Positions 7,556 through 15,009 are shown, counted from the stretch's first letter. The stretch is 15,172 nucleotides of DNA from Deltaproteobacteria bacterium (GCA_023487865.1 JAMDBG010000024.1:1-15172); one strand, 5' to 3'. The notes: a model not told the origin generated them from the sequence alone. Translations and numbers: made by a program.

Positions 7556-7678
7556 TCTATTGAATGAATTACCCCGTCGTAAGCAGTGCAGAAAGTAGAA
7601 ATTACAAAACCGCACAAAACTAAAGATTCCTATCTGCAGATCAAGTGGTCGCTCCAAGGGTTCAAGCTCGGTTTAAAC

Positions 7679-7707
7679 TTGACAGGGGGTATTTGTTACG
7701 ATAGATA
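7679..7707 (+). promoter_or_regulatory. Promoter of tRNA-Thr
   Basis: A perfect TTGACA (7679-7684) is followed by a 17-base spacer and a weak -10, TAGATA (7702-7707). It lies about 40 bases before the mature 5' end of the tRNA, a normal distance for a processed tRNA leader. Confidence 0.55.
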
Positions 7708-7748
7708 AGCAACGCTCAAGGAGATGCAGACACTTCAAGGAACGCAAA

Positions 7749-7824
7749 GCCGATGTAGCTCAGACGGTAGAGCAGCTGATTCGTAATCAGCAGGTCCGCG
7801 GTTCGATCCCGCGCATCGGCTCCA
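7749..7824 (+). tRNA. tRNA-Thr (anticodon CGT)
   Basis: A 76-base cloverleaf with encoded CCA. The acceptor stem GCCGATG (7749-7755) pairs with CATCGGC (7814-7820), followed by discriminator T and CCA. The D-arm has GCTC/GAGC. The anticodon stem GCTGA/TCAGC encloses the loop TTCGTAA with anticodon CGT, which reads ACG. The T-arm contains the usual GTTCGAT loop. The gene sits at the right edge of the AT-rich patch, a common location for integrated DNA. Confidence 0.97.
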
Positions 7825-7912
7825 GAAATATCAACAGGGTAGAGTTTCAACAGAGCAGCCTCTTTTCCAGCCATTATCCTCCTGTCGTCCAATCAGCCCG
7901 TCAAAAATTTTG

Positions 7913-7941
7913 TTGACAGACCGGTCTATCCTCTCTATAAA
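7913..7941 (+). promoter_or_regulatory. Near-consensus sigma-70 promoter of the HD-GYP unit
   Basis: TTGACA (7913-7918), a 17-base spacer and TATAAA (7936-7941) form one of the best promoters in the window. The predicted start near 7948 leaves a leader of about 40 bases to the small ORF at 7989 and about 140 bases to the HD-GYP ATG. Confidence 0.75.
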
Positions 7942-7988
7942 CACGCCTCATAAGCGGGTTATGAACACGACCAACGGAGAGGGCCCAC

Positions 7989-8093
7989 ATGCCATTCGGG
8001 AAAAACTCCCATGGTATGGTGATGTGTATTCGCTGCCCGAAAGAGGCTACCGCAATCCACGACAAACCGTGTGAGATGGTTCAGCATGCCTGA
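7989..8093 (+). CDS. Small 34-residue protein with CxxC-type cysteines
   Basis: A short reading frame lies directly after the strong promoter. The ATG at 7989 follows GGAGAGG with normal spacing. It encodes 34 residues with Cys13-x-x-Cys16, His24 and Cys28 (MCIRCPKEATAIHDKPCEMV at 12-31), a pattern that could hold a zinc ion. The TGA at 8091-8093 overlaps the ATG of the HD-GYP gene at 8086, so the two are probably translationally coupled. I know no family for it. The alternative is that it is a chance frame in a leader, but the promoter, ribosome binding site and overlap all favour translation. Confidence 0.45.
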   Translation: MPFGKNSHGMVMCIRCPKEATAIHDKPCEMVQHA

Positions 8094-9384
8094 GTTCGTC
8101 ATACCTGAATACCGCGTCGCCACCGACCGTTTGAGGATCGGGGTCTTTATCCGTCTCGAAGGCCTGAAATGGCATGAGCACCCGTTCCTCTTCAAGAACT
8201 TCAAGATCGCAAACGACGATCAGATTAAAACCCTCCAGGAGCTGGGGATCAAAGAGGTGATCTGCGTGCCGGGCAAAAGCGATTGCACGCCTCTGAAAGA
8301 AGCCCCCCAGTCCATTGCCCGGGATGCCACGACTACTGGAAAATCCGTTGTTGATGAGCTTTGGCGGATCAAGCAGGAGCGGGTCGAACGGCTGAAGAAG
8401 CAGCAGGAAATGATCGCCCGGTGCGAAAAGAGCTATATCGCCTCCCAGGAGCGTATCGGTCAGATCATGACCGGCATCGCGGCGGCGGATGCGAACTCCG
8501 TGGAGGATGTCGCGGCGTTTGCCGAAAGCTTCTCCGCGCATTTTCTGAAGGATGCCGAGTCAACCCTCCATCTGATGCGGTTTGCCCAGCAGGACGAGAA
8601 CATCTATTACCACTCGATGAATGTCGCCGTCCTGGCGATGATGCTCGGCAAGGAAATCGGCATTCAGGCTGAGGAGATGAAGATCCTCTGCCAGGGAGCC
8701 CTGTTCCACGATATCGGAAAGACCAAGATCGATCGAAAGGTCCTCGTCAAAGAGGGAAGACTCAACAGGGCGGAGATGGACTTCCTGAAGATGCACCCCA
8801 AATACGGGATCGACCTCCTGGCCTTCTCGGAAGCGTTCCCCAAACTTGCCCTCTTTATCGTCTATCAGCATCACGAAGCCGTCGACGGCTCCGGTTATCC
8901 CAAGGGGATCAAGGGACCGCAGATCCGTCTGCTGAGCAAGCTCGTCACTATCGCCAACACCTATGACAACCACTGCAACAAACGGAATCCCGCCGATTCA
9001 CTGACTCCTTACGAGGCCCTGTCGTACATGTTCTCCAAGGAAAAAGGCGTTTTTGACGAGAAGCTGCTCTCCGCGTTCATCAAATGTCTGGGGATCTATC
9101 CACCGGGAACGGTCGTGCAACTCAACAACGGCGCCATTGGCATGGTCATCGCCGTTAATCCCCAAGATCAGCTCCACCCCAGTGTCCTGCTCTACGACCC
9201 GGAGATCCCATCGAAAGACGCCTTGGTCATCGATATGCAGGACGATCCGGATCTCAAGATCGCCCAATCGATCCGGCCGGCCGCCTTACCGCCGCAGATC
9301 TTCGACTATCTCTCCCCACGAACGCGGATCACCTACTACGTGAATCCCACGGATGCCTCAAAAGGGGAAGGTGCGCCGCCGTAA
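8086..9384 (+). CDS. HD-GYP domain c-di-GMP phosphodiesterase-like protein (DUF3391)
   Basis: 432 residues from ATG 8086. A GTG at 8071 would add five residues but lacks a ribosome binding site. The N-terminal 75 or so residues match the DUF3391 domain often found before HD-GYP: RLRIGVFIRLEGLKWHEHPF, then a predicted helix and ICVPG. A charged helical linker follows (about 85-120). The HD-GYP domain starts near residue 165 with YYHSMNVAVLAMMLGKE, then ALFHDIGKTKID (His208-Asp209), MHPKYG (His237), and YQHHEAVDGSGYPKGI (residues 260-275) containing the HHE and GSGYP signature, then ANTYDN (Asp294). These metal and catalytic positions look intact, so hydrolysis of cyclic di-GMP is likely. The C-terminal 100 or so residues are a small beta-rich tail seen in this family. 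The protein is soluble with no membrane segments and probably acts in biofilm or motility control. Confidence 0.9.
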   Translation: MPEFVIPEYRVATDRLRIGVFIRLEGLKWHEHPFLFKNFKIANDDQIKTLQELGIKEVICVPGKSDCTPLKEAPQSIARDATTTGKSVVDELWRIKQERVERLKKQQEMIARCEKSYIASQERIGQIMTGIAAADANSVEDVAAFAESFSAHFLKDAESTLHLMRFAQQDENIYYHSMNVAVLAMMLGKEIGIQAEEMKILCQGALFHDIGKTKIDRKVLVKEGRLNRAEMDFLKMHPKYGIDLLAFSEAFPKLALFIVYQHHEAVDGSGYPKGIKGPQIRLLSKLVTIANTYDNHCNKRNPADSLTPYEALSYMFSKEKGVFDEKLLSAFIKCLGIYPPGTVVQLNNGAIGMVIAVNPQDQLHPSVLLYDPEIPSKDALVIDMQDDPDLKIAQSIRPAALPPQIFDYLSPRTRITYYVNPTDASKGEGAPP

Positions 9385-9397
9385 TTGAAGCAGGTTG

Positions 9398-9429
9398 CGT
9401 CGGAAACACCGTTTTGCCTGTTTCCGGAC
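9398..9429. terminator. Possible 3' hairpin after the HD-GYP gene
   Basis: CGGAAACA (9401-9408) pairs with TGTTTCCG (9419-9426) around a 10-base loop, and the stem can be lengthened with one bulge. It starts about 15 bases after the HD-GYP stop codon and lies between convergent genes. No T-run follows, so termination is uncertain. Confidence 0.35.
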
Positions 9430-9548
9430 AAATCATCCGACAGGTCTCTTGCGCCCCTCTTCCTCGGCAGTCCGCGCAGGAATTCCGCATCCGCCTGCCG
9501 TGGTTGTTCCCTGTGACATGGATATTGCGCTTCGGCGTGAAATCAAGA

Positions 9549-9888
9549 TTACAATCCAGGATCATCGTTTTCCCGGTCGATTTTGACCGCCCGGGCGATG
9601 AGATTTTCAATCTTGAGCTGCCCCTTGAATTCGGCCTCGACCCCGCTGGCGCTGTCGGTAACGGCCGAGTTGCAGGACAAGCGGTCATCCTTTGTGATCG
9701 GGATCTTCCGGTTCTTCACAATCTTATTTTCGGCTGTCGGATAAAAAACGGTCATGGTACCCTCCAGTTTCCGTCTGCCCGTTCCCACGCCCATCTCCGT
9801 GACAGTGATCTTCATTGCCACTGCACCCAATCAAGGAAAATATCGCTGGAATCGAAAAGAATGCAGCCCGCATTGCTGTATGTTTCAT
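9549..9888 (-). pseudogene. Small lipoprotein gene interrupted by an apparent frameshift
   Basis: Two overlapping minus-strand frames appear to be one gene. The frame starting at ATG 9888 encodes a textbook lipoprotein signal: MKHTAMRAAFFSIPAIFSLI, then the lipobox LIGC with Cys22 (codon 9823-9825), SGN. It then loses protein-like character (EDHCHGDGRGNGQTETGG...) and stops at 9724-9726. In the next frame, a protein-like body begins at ATG 9815 and runs 88 residues to the stop at 9549: KITVTEMGVGTGRRKLEG, then MTVFYPTAENKIV and ending IENLIARAVKID. That frame is closed just upstream by TGA at 9831-9833. Loss of one base, or gain of two, between the lipobox and 9815 would join signal and body. 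Neither ATG has a clear ribosome binding site. The function is unknown. If the frameshift is a sequencing error, it is an intact periplasmic lipoprotein of about 110 residues. Confidence 0.5.
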
Positions 9889-10374
9889 CAGTACTGTGGT
9901 TCATGACGACTGTTGCAATATGCCCGCCAAATAATGAATATAATGTATCTTGCTGAATTTACAGGAAATTGTATTATGGGCTGTCCGGTTGCTGTCGTTT
10001 CGGAGTAGGATTTTTCCTTCAGTTGATTGAGGGTTGATCGGGGGAAAGAGGTCTAATGATTTGGAATGATGAAATATTTGCAGTGAAGGTTTTCCCCTTC
10101 ATTTCAGGAAGGTATTTGTCTGCACGGCATGAAGGTATTCACTTTATCCGGCAGGTGATGGCAAAAACGGCTGAAACATGACAAAGGGAGCGCCACTCTC
10201 TATCCGGGCGGCTCCTCCTATCGGCGCAATTGTTAATCACCCAATCCGGCCGGATATGCAGGAGCATCGATCATGGCTTCAAAAGACCTGACCACCAGCT
10301 TGCGGGCCTTGGTCTCCGAGGGGGCAACGGAGGTATTCAGCTCCGGGGTCGATCCTGCGGGAATGGTGTGGTGG
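9889..10374. other. Intergenic stretch
   Basis: About 490 bases between the two minus-strand genes. 9900-10160 is AT-rich with no gene visible; TGAAGG at 10084-10089 and CCTTCA at 10096-10101 make a small hairpin. The minus-strand frame ending with TAA near 10237 has codon use like a gene, but it has no start of its own and overlaps the crotonase end. An imperfect stem (about 10187-10216, GGAGC..GCTCC) could be a weak terminator for the crotonase gene. Confidence 0.45.
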
Positions 10375-11169
10375 TTATTTCCCCTTAAAGTTCGCCTCGC
10401 GTCGCTCGATAAACGACATCACTCCCTCGAGCGCGTCCTGGCTGCCCATGAGGGGCATAAGATCCGGAATGAGCCGTGCGAACGCCGCTTCTGGTCCCTC
10501 AACTCCGGCGATCCGCGCCGATTTGAGCGCCGCCATCACACCAAGCGGTGCACGTTTCGCTATGTCTGCGGCGATCTCGATGGCCCGATCGAGCTCATTT
10601 CCCGGTTCGGTCAGCTCCTGAACCAGGCCAAGGCGATAGGCCTCAGCGCCGGTCAATTCGTCGCCGGTAAGAAGATATCTCATTGCATTACCCCAGCCGA
10701 TCTCCTGGAAGAGGCGCACGGTACCTCCGCCGACCGGGTATATGCCGCGTTTTACCTCCAACAAGGCAATGCGTGCATCGGTTGCTGCCACACGGATGTC
10801 CTGGGCAAGCAAAAGCTCAAATCCTATCGTATAGCACCTGCCTCGAATCGCCATGACGACAGGTTTTTTGCATCTGGCACCCGGGTCGGTCCCGAGGGGG
10901 TGGAGACCACCCTCCGGAATGGTCCACTTGCCGCTGGCAAGGACCGCCGCCCATTTGTCGAGCTCCAGACCTGTTGTGAAATGATCCCCATGGGCGAAAA
11001 GGACGCCGCAGCGAAGTTCCGGATTTCTGTCCAGCTCGCCGTAGGCGCCTGCAAGCTCATCATACATCTCCAGGTCAAAGGCGTTTCGTTTCTCCGGGCG
11101 GTTGAGTCCCATGAGGAATATATGGCCGCGGGCTTCAACGGTGATTCTTGTATAATCCATGGCAGTCAT
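10375..11169 (-). CDS. Enoyl-CoA hydratase/isomerase family protein (crotonase)
   Basis: 264 residues of the crotonase fold. The N-terminal part has LNRPEKRNAFD at 22-32, the usual opening motif. The oxyanion-hole segments are the FTTGLELD region (64-71) and the MAIRGRCYTIGFELLLAQDI region (106-125). Both glutamates that act in water addition are in place: Glu118 and Glu138, exactly 20 residues apart as in mitochondrial enoyl-CoA hydratase. A GIYPVGGGT turn and ALTGAE-like helix LTGDELTGAEAYRLGLV follow, and a basic tail ends in NFKGK. It is probably a cytoplasmic beta-oxidation type hydratase; the actual acyl-CoA is unknown. Start ATG 11169 is preceded by AAAGGAG. ATG 11160 is the alternative, and the frame extends to 11193 with a poorer start. 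The gene is transcribed divergently from the tautomerase-like gene, with a promoter in the 170-base gap. Confidence 0.88.
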   Translation of the reverse strand: MTAMDYTRITVEARGHIFLMGLNRPEKRNAFDLEMYDELAGAYGELDRNPELRCGVLFAHGDHFTTGLELDKWAAVLASGKWTIPEGGLHPLGTDPGARCKKPVVMAIRGRCYTIGFELLLAQDIRVAATDARIALLEVKRGIYPVGGGTVRLFQEIGWGNAMRYLLTGDELTGAEAYRLGLVQELTEPGNELDRAIEIAADIAKRAPLGVMAALKSARIAGVEGPEAAFARLIPDLMPLMGSQDALEGVMSFIERREANFKGK

Positions 11170-11217
11170 TATCTCCTTTACAAACTGTTTCAAATGGATT
11201 CCCTTTTCAATGAGGGG

Positions 11218-11246
11218 AGGATAGGGGCCGCATCCCTGTCTGTCAA
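11218..11246 (-). promoter_or_regulatory. Promoter of the crotonase gene
   Basis: On the minus strand a perfect TTGACA (11241-11246), a 17-base spacer and TATCCT (11218-11223) precede the crotonase ATG by about 50 bases. It overlaps the region upstream of the divergent tautomerase promoter. Confidence 0.6.
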
Positions 11247-11277
11247 GAGGATTCTGTTAGAGGAAATTGATTGTTCA

Positions 11278-11306
11278 TTGCGTGTCGGACCAATATCTTT
11301 TATAAG
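11278..11306 (+). promoter_or_regulatory. Promoter of the tautomerase-like gene
   Basis: TTGCGT (11278-11283), a 17-base spacer and a good -10, TATAAG (11301-11306), lie about 30 bases before the ATG. The -35 box is weak, suggesting that an activator may be needed. Confidence 0.45.
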
Positions 11307-11336
11307 GACGGGAAATAAAACAGGAGGAAAACACCT

Positions 11337-11519
11337 ATGCCAACAGTGATCGTCGAAGCGGATGAGGGAAGAACCGTCGAACAGAAGAGGGGGCTTGTTA
11401 AGGAGATCACCGCCGCGGTTTGTAAAAATTTCGAGGTCGAACCGCAATCAGTGACCGTTTTCATTCACGAAGGGAAAAAGGAAAATCGTGGGAAAGGCGG
11501 CAAGCTGGCGAGCGACTGA
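11337..11519 (+). CDS. 4-oxalocrotonate tautomerase family protein
   Basis: A 60-residue protein starting MPTVIVEADEGRTVEQKRGL. Removal of the initiator methionine would expose Pro1, the catalytic base of the tautomerase superfamily. The N-terminal strand, the helix VEQKRGLVKEITAAVCKNF, a second strand VTVFIHEGKKEN and a short basic tail fit the small 4-OT fold, which works as a hexamer or similar oligomer. The family keto-enol tautomerises substrates such as 2-hydroxymuconate; the natural substrate here is unknown. The start is well supported by AGGAGG about nine bases before the ATG. It is divergent from a crotonase and convergent with an MFS transporter, which hints at a catabolic role but does not show it. 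Confidence 0.88.
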   Translation: MPTVIVEADEGRTVEQKRGLVKEITAAVCKNFEVEPQSVTVFIHEGKKENRGKGGKLASD

Positions 11520-11566
11520 TTCATGGAAACCTCGCTAGGACACGCTGTCGTTATGACGAGGACTCC

Positions 11567-12715
11567 TTACTGGACTGCGCGTTTCCGGCCGATCCTACCG
11601 GGTATGGTGAGTGCGCCGCCTGAAACCAGCATCAGCGCGTTGGTCCAAAACACAGGGAATATTCCGAACAGCGAGCCGATCGCCCCGAACGCCACCGGTC
11701 CGATCATGCGGGCCAGGTGATTCGTGGTGATACGCAGGCCCAGCACCTCGCCGGAATGACCTTCGGTGGAGTTGCTGAAAGTCAGCATCATGGTGATAGG
11801 CTGGCCGCATCCCATGCCCAGCCCGAATGTGAAAGACAGCAGAGACAGAGCCACGGCACTTTCAAAGAACGGCACCAGCATCAAGCTTGCCGCTCCGAGA
11901 AAAAAGGCATAGGCGAGGACGGTTCGCTCGCTGAGCCGGGAAATGAGACGCGGCATGATCAGCCGCACGACAAACGCAGCCGCGGAGAACATCGAGAGAA
12001 CGACACCGATGGTGGAGGCGGAGAGCCCGATGCCGTGTCCGTAAATCGGCATGTAGAACTGAAACAGGGCAATTCCGGTCACAACGAGGCTGCTGGTCAC
12101 CAGCACTTTCCAGAGTCCCGAGCCGGTCAGCATGTCGCGAACGCTTCCCGCAGGGGGCGCATCCGGCAAACCTTTGGGAAGGGAGCCGCCCCAGATTGCG
12201 AGCATCAAGACCGGCACAAGCGACAGCACGACGAGATAAAGACAGGCAAGGGCAGGTCCCGATTGGTCGATCGAGAATCCTGCCATCAGCGGTCCGATAA
12301 AAGTGGTCACCGAAACGATCAAACTGAAATTGCTGAAGTTCAGGGCGCGGTTATGCGGCTCGCTCAGGAGTCCTACCAGATTCTGCAGGGATACGGCATA
12401 GAACGCGAATGAAAGGCCGTTCATCACCGCCGCCATATACAGCGCAGGCAATCCGGGAATGTAATACGGCACCAGCATCCCGCAGGCGCCGCCGGCGGCG
12501 CCAAACATGAGCAGCCACCGGGAACCGAAGCGGTCGGAAAGTTTGCCGACCTGCCAGGAAAGCAGCATCGGCAACACCGAGAACGTCCCGGCGAGGATGC
12601 CGACGGCAAAGGGCTGTGCACCGAGTTGAAGCGCATAAAGCGCCAGAAGCACTCGGCCGGCCTGCACACTCGTCATGTTGAACAAAACCAGGGCAAAGGT
12701 GAAATAGAGGGGCAT
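11567..12715 (-). CDS. MFS transporter
   Basis: About 382 residues, almost all hydrophobic, with roughly 12 predicted membrane helices. The conserved MFS loop between helices 2 and 3 is visible as GKLSDRFGSRWLL. The last helices follow a long middle loop (GSLPKGLPDAPPAGSVRDML) that separates the two six-helix halves. Substrate unknown. ATG at 12715 was chosen. An in-frame TTG at 12733 would leave almost no leader after the predicted promoter, and GTG 12724 is also possible. The 3' end converges with the tautomerase-like gene, leaving only about 47 bases and no clear terminator. It is monocistronic as far as the window shows. Confidence 0.88.
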   Translation of the reverse strand: MPLYFTFALVLFNMTSVQAGRVLLALYALQLGAQPFAVGILAGTFSVLPMLLSWQVGKLSDRFGSRWLLMFGAAGGACGMLVPYYIPGLPALYMAAVMNGLSFAFYAVSLQNLVGLLSEPHNRALNFSNFSLIVSVTTFIGPLMAGFSIDQSGPALACLYLVVLSLVPVLMLAIWGGSLPKGLPDAPPAGSVRDMLTGSGLWKVLVTSSLVVTGIALFQFYMPIYGHGIGLSASTIGVVLSMFSAAAFVVRLIMPRLISRLSERTVLAYAFFLGAASLMLVPFFESAVALSLLSFTFGLGMGCGQPITMMLTFSNSTEGHSGEVLGLRITTNHLARMIGPVAFGAIGSLFGIFPVFWTNALMLVSGGALTIPGRIGRKRAVQ

Positions 12716-12755
12716 CGGACTCACAATGGTCAATACTCGCTTTTTTTATGCGCTG

Positions 12756-12783
12756 ACTATAGGAAGAGGGCAGGGCGTGTCAA
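12756..12783 (-). promoter_or_regulatory. Promoter of the MFS transporter gene
   Basis: On the minus strand a perfect TTGACA (12778-12783), a 16-base spacer and TATAGT (12756-12761) give a predicted start near 12749, about 34 bases before ATG 12715. The position supports the ATG over the upstream TTG. Confidence 0.65.
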
Positions 12784-12904
12784 GACAATTTGAGCCGCCC
12801 TCATGAGATTTCATCGCAGCCTGCCACTTTTGGCGCCCTATTTTCCCAGCCCGTCCTGTGTGGTCCGGACCGATTTTCGTCAACCGCCGTGGTGAAAAAT
12901 CCTG

Positions 12905-12933
12905 TTGACACTGATGAGGGCTTTGCATATTCT
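12905..12933 (+). promoter_or_regulatory. Promoter of the lipoprotein gene
   Basis: TTGACA (12905-12910), a 17-base spacer and TATTCT (12928-12933) lie about 70 bases before the lipoprotein ATG. It is back to back with the MFS promoter. Confidence 0.6.
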
Positions 12934-13001
12934 AAAGACGACTAAAAGTTGGTTATTACGAACGATTCAATCTTTATTGACAGTCAACTAAGGAGGAGGC
13001 G

Positions 13002-13259
13002 ATGCATAAGTTAATGCTGTGGCTGACGATCGGGTTGGCGGTTTTAGTGATCGCCGGTTGTGCCTGGGGGCCGAAAACCTATTACGCGGAGCGTCCCACC
13101 AGTGCCAAACAGTTGGAAGCATCCCTGGGTAAGAGCGACCAGGTGGTCAAACAGGATGACGGTTCGGAGCGCTGGATTTACCTGTTGAATGCCGGTGAAA
13201 TCAAGGGACGTTACTTCATCATCCGAAATGATCGGGTAGTCGACTCGGGCATCATTTAA
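13002..13259 (+). CDS. Small lipoprotein, BamE/SmpA-like
   Basis: 85 residues. A lipoprotein signal peptide is clear: basic MHK, hydrophobic LMLWLTIGLAVLVIAG and the lipobox VIAGC with the acylated Cys at residue 20. The mature part is short: KQLEASLGKSDQVVKQDDGS, then ERWIYLL and GRYFIIRNDRVVDSGII. The pattern of a helix, a LGKSDQV turn and W-x-Y strands resembles the SmpA/OmlA (BamE-like) fold, which is found in outer-membrane assembly proteins and many small lipoproteins. That match is moderate. The strong Shine-Dalgarno AAGGAGGAGG lies just before the ATG. The aldo/keto reductase gene follows after about 147 bases on the same strand, perhaps on the same transcript. Confidence 0.8.
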   Translation: MHKLMLWLTIGLAVLVIAGCAWGPKTYYAERPTSAKQLEASLGKSDQVVKQDDGSERWIYLLNAGEIKGRYFIIRNDRVVDSGII

Positions 13260-13406
13260 CCGTCCGCTGTCTGGAACGGTATAAGGGCTGTTGGAATCGA
13301 CCTGCAGGGGTGTACCAACGCCCTTTCCTATATTGGAGAATGGGTTCTCTGTCCCGGCGAACCATGTCGCGTCATCGGATCAACCATGGATGGGAAGGGG
13401 AAGCAT

Positions 13407-14843
13407 ATGCGGGCACTCATCACACGCAGACTGGGCCGCACAGGGCGGCAGGTCACCACGCTGGGACTGGGCGGACAGGCATCGATTCAGTGGCCCGCGG
13501 CAGGCGTGGATCCCGCGGCCATCATCGAAAAGGCGTACCGTCTCGGCATCAATTACATGGACACTTCCAACATCTACGGATCCAGCCAAAAGCACTTCGG
13601 CGAGGCCTTCCGTCGTCTCGGCCTTTCGCCGGCAGCGGCCAACTATGACTTCGCGGCACGCAAGCGGCTTTTCATTGCCAGCAAGACCCACATTCGTACG
13701 GCGCGCCGTCCGAACGGGCAGCACTTCCGCACCGATTTCAGCGAGGGCATGACGGATGGCTTCGGCGTCTCCACGGCGGTCGACGATGTCCGCCGCTCCC
13801 TGAGCCTGCTGTTCGGCGACGGAAAGGGGGGCTATCCGGAAGGGGCCTACCTGGACAGTATTCAGTTCCATGATCTCAACACCATGGACGAGATCGACAT
13901 GCTGTTCGAAGGGTTCGACGACCCGCAACCGAACCGTGAGTGGCTGGGGGCGCTCGCGGCACTGCTGGACCTGAGGCAAGGAACGAACCGGAGCGGCTGC
14001 AATCCCGGACGGGAGAAACTCGTCCGCCACATCGGGATCACCGGCCATTGGAACACGGCGGCCCATATTTACGCTGTCCAGCGTGACAGTCAACGCGTCC
14101 TCGATACCCTGCTGGTCACCGTCAATCCCAGCGACGGCAAGTACATGCCGCACCGGTACAATGCCATCTCGGTTGCGGCGGCCGCCGGCATGGGAGTGAT
14201 CGGCATGAAGGTTTTTGCTGATGCCGCCTACTACCACAAGGAGGCCAAGTTCTCCGATTCCCCTGACGATGTCTATCATGGGGTCGGCTCTCCCGAGCTG
14301 CCCAGCGATGATCTGATCCGCTACGCCCTCTCCGTTGAAGGGGTCAGCACCCTTATCGTCGGAATCGGCTGCATCGATGACGACGCCGACCGCTGCCAGC
14401 TTGTCCGGAACCTGACCGCCGCCCAGCTGGCGGAACCTTTGAGTCAAGACAGGATGTCGGTCATCGAGGACAGGGTCACAGCAGCGGGAAGGGACCGGGC
14501 AAATGCCTCCTTTCAGCGCCGGGCCGTCGGCCTCACGGCTCCCCGGAATGTGGGCGTCGAAGCCGACCGCTCCATGCCGATGCTGGGCCGGAAGGCAATC
14601 CGTATCACATGGGACACCGCTTATGCCGGCCTTGCCCCCATCGAACGCTACGACGTTCTTCGCAACGGCACGGTGATCGGGAGTGTACCGCACACCCCAC
14701 AATTTACGTCACGGCGCTTTCACTTCGACGACCTTTTCACGGAGGTTGGGCTGTCCGATCTCCACGGCTACTCCGTACGAGCCGTGGATACCGCCGGAGC
14801 TGCCGTAGAGAGCCTCGCACAGACGGCCGATCCCGGAACGTAA
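13407..14843 (+). CDS. Aldo/keto reductase with C-terminal beta-sandwich domain
   Basis: 478 residues from ATG 13407, preceded by AGGGGA six bases upstream; the earlier in-frame ATG at 13386 lacks a good site. Residues 1-345 form an aldo/keto reductase barrel. The catalytic tetrad is intact: Asp52 and Tyr57 in NYMDTSNIYGS, Lys93 in IASKTH and His155 in QFHDL. The later GMGVIGMKVFADAAYY (261-276) and STLIVGIG (314-321) elements fit the cofactor-binding end. A helical linker (about 345-385) leads to residues 395-475, where KAIRITWDTAYAG, IERYDVLRNG, IGSVPHTP and HGYSVRAVDTAG give a fibronectin type III-like pattern. This tail is unusual for a cytoplasmic reductase of 300-350 residues and may mediate binding. 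The substrate is unknown. No signal peptide is visible. Confidence 0.87.
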   Translation: MRALITRRLGRTGRQVTTLGLGGQASIQWPAAGVDPAAIIEKAYRLGINYMDTSNIYGSSQKHFGEAFRRLGLSPAAANYDFAARKRLFIASKTHIRTARRPNGQHFRTDFSEGMTDGFGVSTAVDDVRRSLSLLFGDGKGGYPEGAYLDSIQFHDLNTMDEIDMLFEGFDDPQPNREWLGALAALLDLRQGTNRSGCNPGREKLVRHIGITGHWNTAAHIYAVQRDSQRVLDTLLVTVNPSDGKYMPHRYNAISVAAAAGMGVIGMKVFADAAYYHKEAKFSDSPDDVYHGVGSPELPSDDLIRYALSVEGVSTLIVGIGCIDDDADRCQLVRNLTAAQLAEPLSQDRMSVIEDRVTAAGRDRANASFQRRAVGLTAPRNVGVEADRSMPMLGRKAIRITWDTAYAGLAPIERYDVLRNGTVIGSVPHTPQFTSRRFHFDDLFTEVGLSDLHGYSVRAVDTAGAAVESLAQTADPGT

Positions 14844-15009
14844 GGCCTGCCCCGTTCCCGGCGCAGAGTTGTTCGTAATGATCAAAAAGCACCGTTTTCG
14901 GGAAGGTTCTGAAATCCAAATCGTTCTGGACAGGAGAGGGAAACTGCGCTAGTGTTCCGCGACAATCGGCTGGCTGCCGGTTATTTTCGGCCGGCGCCGG
15001 ATAAGCAGC

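Larger units (their letters stand above)
7556..7988. other. Intergenic stretch around tRNA-Thr
   Basis: Apart from the tRNA gene and the two promoters listed separately, I see no gene here. 7556-7678 is AT-rich and featureless. 7825-7912 has no visible terminator after the tRNA. No second copy of the tRNA 3' end was found in the window, so no attachment-site duplication is supported. Confidence 0.55.

Noticed and set aside
7749..7824. tRNA-Thr 3' end as an attachment site with a duplicated copy
   Set aside because: No second copy of the last 20 or so bases was found in the window.
8071..8085. GTG start of the HD-GYP gene
   Set aside because: No ribosome binding site upstream; ATG 8086 overlaps the upstream ORF stop and gives a normal N-terminus.
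10273..11349. Plus-strand reading frame of 358 codons with AGGAG upstream
   Set aside because: Mostly antisense to the crotonase, whose two catalytic glutamates are conserved; the protein has no family pattern.
13380..14702. Long minus-strand reading frame of 440 codons opposite the aldo/keto reductase
   Set aside because: Antisense shadow of a gene with an intact catalytic tetrad; no motif was seen.
14878..14952. 24-codon frame starting ATGATCAAAAAG after the aldo/keto reductase
   Set aside because: No ribosome binding site or promoter; too short to judge.
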